From assembly GCF_022539505.1 (NCBI RefSeq), contig NC_061512.1, positions 248,078,510 to 248,142,509 on the forward strand: 64,000 bases of DNA, given 5' to 3'. The stretch comes from Lolium rigidum (lineage: Eukaryota > Streptophyta > Magnoliopsida > Poales > Poaceae). The notes under the pieces were generated by a model. It was given only the letters and a program-made list of their open reading frames with translations. It did no database searches and was not told the origin of the DNA. A program made the position numbers and the translations under genes. Positions 57,741 to 64,000 of this stretch are shown here, one piece after another (within the stretch, counting starts at the first letter, position 1; every line of letters starts with the position of its first letter).

Positions 57741-58489
57741 TAGACTTCATGCTTTGATTTTCACCTTCTTCTTTTTTTAAAAAAAAATAATGTGGTAGGG
57801 GAAGCTGCTAGAAATATGCTTCTATGAGCAATTAAATCTGGGTGGCTGGGTTGTTCGTCCAATTCCCTATCCAAATGAGTTAGCCTCATTTTTTTCTTTG
57901 GCTTTAAACTTATACCTAATTTCTCATCTTCCACTGCATGACATGCCCACTAGGGAATATATGGACCCACTTTAAAAGATAATTCCTTCCTTATAACATG
58001 CTTCTACATTTCGAGACCTCGACTACTACACGGTAGCCATGACCTAGTGGTTTCAAACGCATAGGCACACATGTAAGCACCACGCTCGCGCTGGCCCGGT
58101 AAAACCCCGCTAGGGATAAGTGTGTCGGAGAAAGTGCAAACCATACGCTTTTTTTCACACGGCACCCGGAATTCACCGTGTGATCTCCTATCACGGATCC
58201 ACCGCAAAACGCCTCGATATATTAGCATACGGCGCATCATTAAGAGCCATGTAAAGCTAAGGTGTGGCACATTATTTTTGCCATGTTTCATGCATGTACT
58301 ATTGAGGGTTGTGAAGAACAACCACCTTTATCCATTTTCAAATCTGGTATTATTCAAGTAATTATTAAAATATCTCTCTCAACTTGCCACTAATGACTAA
58401 TTATTGCAAAGATGTAAAAAAATTTCTTTTATTACTCCATGTGCAGATATGGACATTTTCTGGATAATTAAGGGAAATTAATGAAGACT

Positions 58490-59628
58490 TGCAAGTTGCC
58501 TATTTTACCAATTTAGAGAGGCCACCAAGAGAAGCATCAGAGAGTTTGGCGAGCATTGGTACGGCCGCAGCCCACCCGTATGACGCGCTCATACCATGTG
58601 CCACCGCCTCCCCCATCAAACGGAAAAACTTTCGTCAAGAGCCTATATATATTGGGAAATACAGCCGCTGCAAAACAGAGATTCGCATAGAAATCAGAGA
58701 CCAGAAGAGAGATAAAGAAGCCACCCAATATCAATTTCACCAAATCACATATGAGGAGAGGGGAACTGCTGCTCCACCATCATCTGCATCTCCCCCTCTC
58801 CATAGCCATACATTCTACTTATACTCTTGATCTCATCACAATTGGTGGTATTGTAAGACTATTTGGTATTGATCTTAAGAATTTCTATACAATGTTTATG
58901 ATTGCTGATCTTATCAGGTGTCAGTAGTCCTCATGGGCTGAGGGATGATGCCTAGCCTCGCAACATCATTTGCATCTAACTTTACATGGGTGTTGTGCTT
59001 TAATTACATTAAATATTTATATGATTGTATCTCTATCTCCTACCTCAATCTAGGACTTGTTAGGTACCCAAGACCCCGACGATTGATAAAGGTAACGAGC
59101 TGAGATTAGTGGTAATCTGCTACTTCTTGCCCACTGACAGTAGGGGAGTACGGTGGTAGTTTGAGATCCTTTAAGGAATAATGGTGATTTCATTAATCTT
59201 AATGCTTTGGTATGTGCTTAGCACTTAATAATCCTTGGTAACCAGCATGACTAGAGTGATTGGGTTGGACAATAGTCTGTAGATAACCAGCGTGACTAGA
59301 GTCTATAGTACATAAGGACACATCTCCTACAAGAATCTAATCTAAATTAGTTATGCACAATTATGTTTATTATTATATTTTATCCCATTCATGTATCCTA
59401 GACATGGCCTATATATCTCCTACAATCCTAGCCATGGTGTATCTCCATCCACTGATTCACAAATCCTAAGTAAACTCGAAAGTCCGACGAGACAAAGATT
59501 TCAAAAGTTAACAAGATCTTGTTTGAGTAAATCACCACATCAGTCACTTCCCAAGGATCGATATAAATCTAGGTCTTCTACGGAAAAAGCAACTATAATA
59601 CATTCGACATTCTAGATCAAAGGTATCA
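58490..59628 (+). repeat. Gypsy-type LTR (5'), start uncertain
   Basis: The segment has a TATA box (CCTATATATATTGGG at about 58642), ends in ...GGTATCA and is followed at once by a degenerate tRNA-Asp primer site, so it is the 5' LTR of a plus-strand element. The left border is not clear. The internal region (59660-59891) starts a reading frame near 59833 (MAQNKLVEYAT) and is cut by the LTR element at 59892. Confidence 0.6.
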
Positions 59629-59635
59629 ACCATTT

Positions 59636-59653
59636 TCCGGCGCCGTTGCCACG
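59636..59653 (+). other. Degenerate tRNA-Asp primer-binding site
   Basis: CCGGCGCCGTTGCCACGGGA-like sequence, two or three mismatches from the perfect site seen at 61435. Confidence 0.6.
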
Positions 59654-59891
59654 GGAGCAATTTCGCTATCCTGGTGAGGTTATTAGAGACCTTGCTAGTT
59701 TGTTTTATTTTTTCTTAGTTTATCTATTGTTTCTAGTTTACTTGTTTTTACCTATTGAAACAAAAGAAGTTAATTTTTGTTATTACTAGTCTTACTTTAT
59801 TTGCTATTAAAAATCTAAAAAGAATAGGAAACATGGCACAAAATAAGCTTGTGGAATATGCTACTTGACATGGGTATGCCTAGTGGGCATA

Positions 59892-61423
59892 TGATACGTC
59901 TCCAACGTATCCATAATTTCTGATGTTCCATGCTTGTTTTATGACAATACTTACATGTTTTGCTCGCACTTTATGATGATTTCATGCGTTTTCCGGAACT
60001 AACCTATTAACAAGATGCCACAGTGCCAGTTCCTGTTTTCTGTTGTTTTTGGTTCCAGAAAGGCTGTTCGGGCAATATTCTCGGAATTGGACGAAATCAA
60101 CGCCAAACATCCTATTTTTCCCGGGAGGCTCCAGAACACCGAAGGGGAGTCGGAGGAGAGCCAGGGGGCCACCACACATGTGGGCCGCGCGGCCTCAGGC
60201 CTGGCCGCGCCGGCCTGGTGTGGGGCCACCCTGTCAGCCCTCCTGCGCCGCCTCTTCGCCTATTTAAGCCCTTTCGACCTAAAAACGCAGTACCGATTTG
60301 ACGAAACTCCAGAAAGACTCCAGGGGCGCCGCCGCCATCGCGAAACTCCAATTCGGGGGACAGAAGTCTCTGTTCCGGCACCCTGCCGGGACGGGGAAGT
60401 GCCCCCGGAAGCCATCTCCATCAACGCCACCGCCTCCATCATGCTCCGTGAGTAGTTCCCCCATGGACTACGGGTTCTAGCTGTAGCTAGTTGGTATTCT
60501 CTCCCCCATGTACTTCAATACAATGATCTCATGAGCTGCCTTACATGATTGAGATTCATCCGATGTAATCGGTGTTGTGTTTGTTGGGATCCGATGGATT
60601 GTTACGTTATGATTGTCTATCTACAAAGTTTGTGAAGTTATTGTTGCTGCAATCTTGTTGTGTTTAATGCTTGTCACTAGGGCCCGAGTGGCATGATCTT
60701 AGATTTAAGCTCTATACTTATTGCTTAGATTGTATCTACAAGTTGTTTGCACATGTCTATGTCCGGAACCCGAGGCCCCAAAGTGACAAAAATTGGGACA
60801 ACCGGAGGGGAAGGCGTAGGTATGAGGATCACATGTTTTCACGGAGTGTTAATGCTTTGCTCCGGTGCTCTATTAAAAGGAGTACCTTAATTTTCAGTAG
60901 ATTCCCTAGAGGCCCAGCTGCCACCGGCTGGTAGGACAAAAGATGTTGTACAAGTTTCTCATTGCGAGCACGTATGACTATATATGGAAAACATGCCTAC
61001 ATGATTAATAGACTTGATATTCTGTCTTAATGCTATTTCAATCCTATCAATTGCCCAACTGTAATTTGTTGACCCAACACTTGTTATTGGAGAGTTACCA
61101 CTAGTGTAGATAGCTGGGAACCCCGGTCCATCTCGCATCATCATATACTCGTTCTACATGTCATTGGAAGTAGTATCAACTATTTTCTGGTGCCATTGCT
61201 CTCATATTGCTATTACTGCTGCTGTGTTACTGTTACTACTGCTCTCATATTACTGCTACTTTCACATCACCCCTGTTACTAGTGTTTTTCCAGGTGCAGC
61301 TGAATTGACAACTCAGTTGTTAAGGCTTATAAGTATTCTTTACCTCCCCTTGTGTCGAATCAATAAATTTGGGTTTTACTTCCCTCGAAGACTGTTGCGA
61401 TCCCCTATACTTGTGGGTTATCA
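59892..61423 (+). repeat. 5' LTR of the second non-autonomous element
   Basis: 1532 bp, TG...CA; TATA-like CCTATTTAAGCCC near 60258. The first bases TGATACGTCTCC are shared with the outer element's LTR, but most of the LTR differs. Confidence 0.75.
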
Positions 61424-61434
61424 AGACTATTTTC

Positions 61435-61452
61435 TGGCGCCGTTGCCGGGGA
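61435..61452 (+). other. Primer-binding site (tRNA-Asp)
   Basis: TGGCGCCGTTGCCGGGGA, perfect complement of the 3' end of plant tRNA-Asp, 11 nt after the LTR. Confidence 0.9.
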
Positions 61453-61674
61453 GGCATAGCTCTACTCATAAGTTCACCTGGGGAGTACACTCTACCTCTC
61501 TCTCTGTTTTATTTTATTTTGTTTTGCTTAGTTTACTTTTCTCTAGTTTATTTGTGCTTAGTTTATTTCTGTCTAGTTTTATTTTGCTTAGTTTACTTTT
61601 GTCTTGTTTTATTTTCCCTATATACCCGAAAATCCATAAAAATTTGAAAAACCTAAAAATTAAAAACTGCTGTT

Positions 61675-63000
61675 ATGGGAGAACCAACAACCTACTTGGA
61701 GCTTATAGAATGTTATAATAATTATAGAGAATCAAGAACTGGTAAAATAATGAGTGCTATGATAGAAAAATTGAATACAATGGCTAGAATCTTGCTTAGA
61801 CGCCATGATATAAACTGTTGCTCTCAACATGATACTAAACATCTTAAATTTCAATGTGGCTTTAGTGAGGAATTTTTAATTAAGAATTATAATCGGAATT
61901 GCTATATTCATTATGGGTTCGAAGAGGTAGAACAATTTGTCTTATTTATGGGAGCCTCCGAGATAGAATCCTTCATGGTTGAGAATTATGAAACTTGTGC
62001 TATTTGTAAGGACCTTAAAGATTATGTCTCTACTATCCTTAATTCTTGCATAGAATGCTACAGTAGGAATCCTTATATCCTTGATTATAAAGAGAGACGC
62101 ATTAATGCACAAGAATGCACTCACAATTTGCAGGAACCTGTGGAAGAAGAAATTGATGAACCTGAAAGCTCATTGGATGAAAAAGAAGAGGAGAGTGATG
62201 AACAAAAGGAGGAAGAATGGATTAGCTACCCATGCCAACCTTCTAATGAGAGTAACTCTTCATCTCTTACACTATTTGATTGTCCTCCATGCTTACCGAA
62301 AGAGGTTGAATGTTATGTTCCTGTGGATTCTCTTGAAATATTACCTATGAGTAAAACTTGTGAGAATAATTATGCTACTGTTATATATGATAATCCATGC
62401 TACTTTGATAAATCTTATGATAATGCTTTGTTTGTGCCTGATGTCGAAATGCATGGTACTAAAGAATTTTGCTTGGCAAATGTTTATGATAAAGCTCTAG
62501 ATGATGGTCTTATGTTACTTGACAATATTAATTGTGCTACTAATGAAAATAGGATTGGAGAAGTATTGACTTTATTTAGGAGTCCCATATCTCTTGAGAT
62601 TGATCAACTACCTTGTTATATTATTAATAAAAGTAAGTTTGAAAGTTTTAATTCCACTATTCTTGAGATTGATAAAAATTATGTGTTTGGAAATCATGAA
62701 AAGTATGCTGCATGTGATAGTTATATTGTTGAGTTTGTTCATGAAGCTACTGAAAATTATTATGAGAGAGGGAAATATGGTAGTAGAAATTTTCATGGTA
62801 CTAATACACCTCTCTATGTGCTGAAATTTTTGACGCTACACTTGTTCTATCTTCCTTTGCTTGTTACTTTGCTCTTCATGAACTTGTTTATTTACAAGAT
62901 TCCTTTTCATAGGAAGCATGTTAGGCTTAAATGTGTTTTGAATTTGCCTCTTGATGCTCTCTTTTGCTTCAAATACTATTTCTTGCGAGTGCATCATTAA
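61675..63000 (+). CDS. Unknown 441-aa protein of the second non-autonomous LTR element
   Basis: The intact frame starts MGEPTTYLELIECYNNYRES. I recognise no gag, protease or pol domain. The N-terminal 150 residues are rich in Cys and Tyr (CAICKDLKDYVSTILNSCIEC). The middle is acidic (EEEIDEPESSLDEKEEESDE). The last ~90 residues (from YIVEFVHEATENYYERGKYG) match the C-terminus of the outer element's gag-like protein: a hydrophobic segment FLTLHLFYLPLLVTLLFM, then basic HRKHVRLK, then LDALFCFKYYFL. The position after the primer site is that of gag. It may be a heavily altered gag or an accessory protein. No function is assigned. The ORF has no break. Confidence 0.8.
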   Translation: MGEPTTYLELIECYNNYRESRTGKIMSAMIEKLNTMARILLRRHDINCCSQHDTKHLKFQCGFSEEFLIKNYNRNCYIHYGFEEVEQFVLFMGASEIESFMVENYETCAICKDLKDYVSTILNSCIECYSRNPYILDYKERRINAQECTHNLQEPVEEEIDEPESSLDEKEEESDEQKEEEWISYPCQPSNESNSSSLTLFDCPPCLPKEVECYVPVDSLEILPMSKTCENNYATVIYDNPCYFDKSYDNALFVPDVEMHGTKEFCLANVYDKALDDGLMLLDNINCATNENRIGEVLTLFRSPISLEIDQLPCYIINKSKFESFNSTILEIDKNYVFGNHEKYAACDSYIVEFVHEATENYYERGKYGSRNFHGTNTPLYVLKFLTLHLFYLPLLVTLLFMNLFIYKIPFHRKHVRLKCVLNLPLDALFCFKYYFLRVHH

Positions 63001-63618
63001 AACTGCTGAGCCCATCTTGATGGCTATAAAGAAAGAACTTCTTGGGAGATAACCCATGTGTTATTTTGCTACAGCAATTTTTGTTTTGTTGAGTCTTGTA
63101 AGTTGTTTACTACTGTAGCAACCTCTCCTTATCTTAGTTTTGTGTTTTGTTGTGCCAAGTGAAGCCTCTAATCGAAGGTTGATACTAGATTTGGATTTCT
63201 GCGCAGAAACAGATTTCTATCTGTCACGAATCTGGGCTTATTTCTCTGTAGGAAACTCAGAAAAATCTGCCAATTTACGTGCGTGATTCTCAGATATGTA
63301 CGCAACTTTCATTAGTTTTGAGTTTTCTGATTTGAGCAACGGAAGTACCATTTTAAAATTCGTGTTTACTGGCTGTTCTGTTTTGGCAGATTCTGTCTCT
63401 GTTTTTTGCATTGTCTCTTGTGGACTTTATGTGAGGCTTTCTAGACATGGAGAGCTGTAGCTAATGTTTTATTGAGTTCCTGCAATGTGTCACTACAGGA
63501 CCAAGGTGGATTAAAGTTTTTTGGGTACTAACCCCGCTAATGAAGTTTATGAGAAGTTTGGTGTGAAGGAAGTTTTCAAGGGTCAAGATAGAGGAGGATG
63601 ATATATGATCAAGAAGAG

Positions 63619-63713
63619 TGAAAAGTCTAAGCTTGGGGATGCCCCCGTGGTTCATCCCTGCATATTTCAAGAAGACTCAAGCGTCTAAGCTTGGGGATGC
63701 CCAAGGCATCCCC
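63619..63713 (+). other. Repeated polypurine-like motifs and stem-loop in the 3' untranslated region
   Basis: AAGTCTAAGCTTGGGGATGC occurs at about 63623 and CGTCTAAGCTTGGGGATGC at about 63682. The second is fused to the perfect stem GGGGATGCC CAA GGCATCCCC (63693-63713). The same arrangement is found in the outer element near 17033-17118. Confidence 0.7.
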
Positions 63714-64000
63714 TTCTTCATCAACTTATCAGGTTTTTTCTATTGAAACTATATTTTTATTCGGTCACATCATATGTGCTTTACTTGGAGCGTTTGTGTG
63801 TTTTTATTTTTGTTTGTGTTTGAATAAAGATGGATCCTAGCAATCCTTGTTTGGGAGAGAGACACGCTCCGCTTTTTCATATGAACACTTGTTCTTCGTT
63901 TTACTTTTAATGTTCAATGATAAAAGTTTGAAGCTACAATACTTATTGGTATTTGGTTGGAAATAGAAAATGCCTCATAATGTCTTGAATAATTTGACAC

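Larger units (their letters stand above)
59892..64000 (+). mobile_element. Second non-autonomous LTR element (runs past the window end)
   Basis: The 5' LTR spans 59892-61423 (TGATACGTCTCC to TTATCA), with a perfect tRNA-Asp primer site at 61435-61452. One ORF (61675-63000) is followed by a 3' untranslated region that matches the outer element of the 13.9-32.5 kb nest in the same order, including AAGAACTTCTTGGGAGATAA, GTACGCAACTTTCATTAG and the stem-loop. No pol is present. The 5-bp flank is GCATA (59887-59891); the other copy should lie beyond the window. Confidence 0.85.

Noticed and set aside
1..64000. CRISPR arrays, operons and bacterial-type promoters
   Set aside because: The sequence is a plant nuclear genome; the regular repeats found are microsatellites, tandem duplications and transposon ends.

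Overview
The window is nuclear DNA of a large-genome grass, most likely a Triticeae (wheat, barley, rye or Aegilops). Both clean genes are typical plant multi-exon genes, and most of the rest is nested transposons of grass type: Ty3/gypsy elements with TGATACGTC termini and a tRNA-Asp primer site, copia remains, Stowaway, Tourist, hAT and Mutator elements, and a LINE. Species and chromosome cannot be read from the sequence.

Layout. 1-13.5 kb: decayed intergenic DNA with small elements whose borders can be defined (a retroposon with a 15-bp target duplication, a probable solo LTR, several MITEs, a 1.5-kb Mutator-type element with a 9-bp duplication) and the broken first gene of a Harbinger element. 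13.47-33.7 kb: a copia fragment split inside gag by an 18.6-kb gypsy-type element (13887-32520, duplication ATGTT), itself split inside its gag-like gene by a 10.5-kb gypsy element (19956-30429, duplication GCCGC). Both lie on the minus strand. The inner element has gag, pol and an extra 3' gene. The outer one has only a long gag-like gene. 33.7-47.6 kb: further copies of a non-coding block also seen at 8.4-12.1 kb. One copy is split by a LINE, which is split by an 8.7-kb Mutator element (37000-45687) carrying a MURA-type transposase, a plant mobile domain gene and an antisense GRF zinc-finger gene.

48-57 kb is the gene island: a short non-canonical Aux/IAA gene (+), a 2.07-kb PIF/Harbinger element with a broken transposase, and a double B-box zinc-finger gene of the BBX18/BBX19 type (-). 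From 58.5 kb another gypsy LTR is interrupted by a second non-autonomous LTR element (59892 to beyond the window end), whose single gene shares its C-terminal membrane-like module with the gene of the outer element.

The strongest pattern is unexpected. Almost every reading-frame break in the inner element's gag-pol, and many differences between LTR pairs, fall at CAG/CTG trinucleotides (CAG read as CGAG, CAAG, CAAAG or CGG). The two host genes have no such breaks. This is what base-calling errors at CHG-methylated cytosines would look like, so several apparent transposon pseudogenes may be intact in the real genome.
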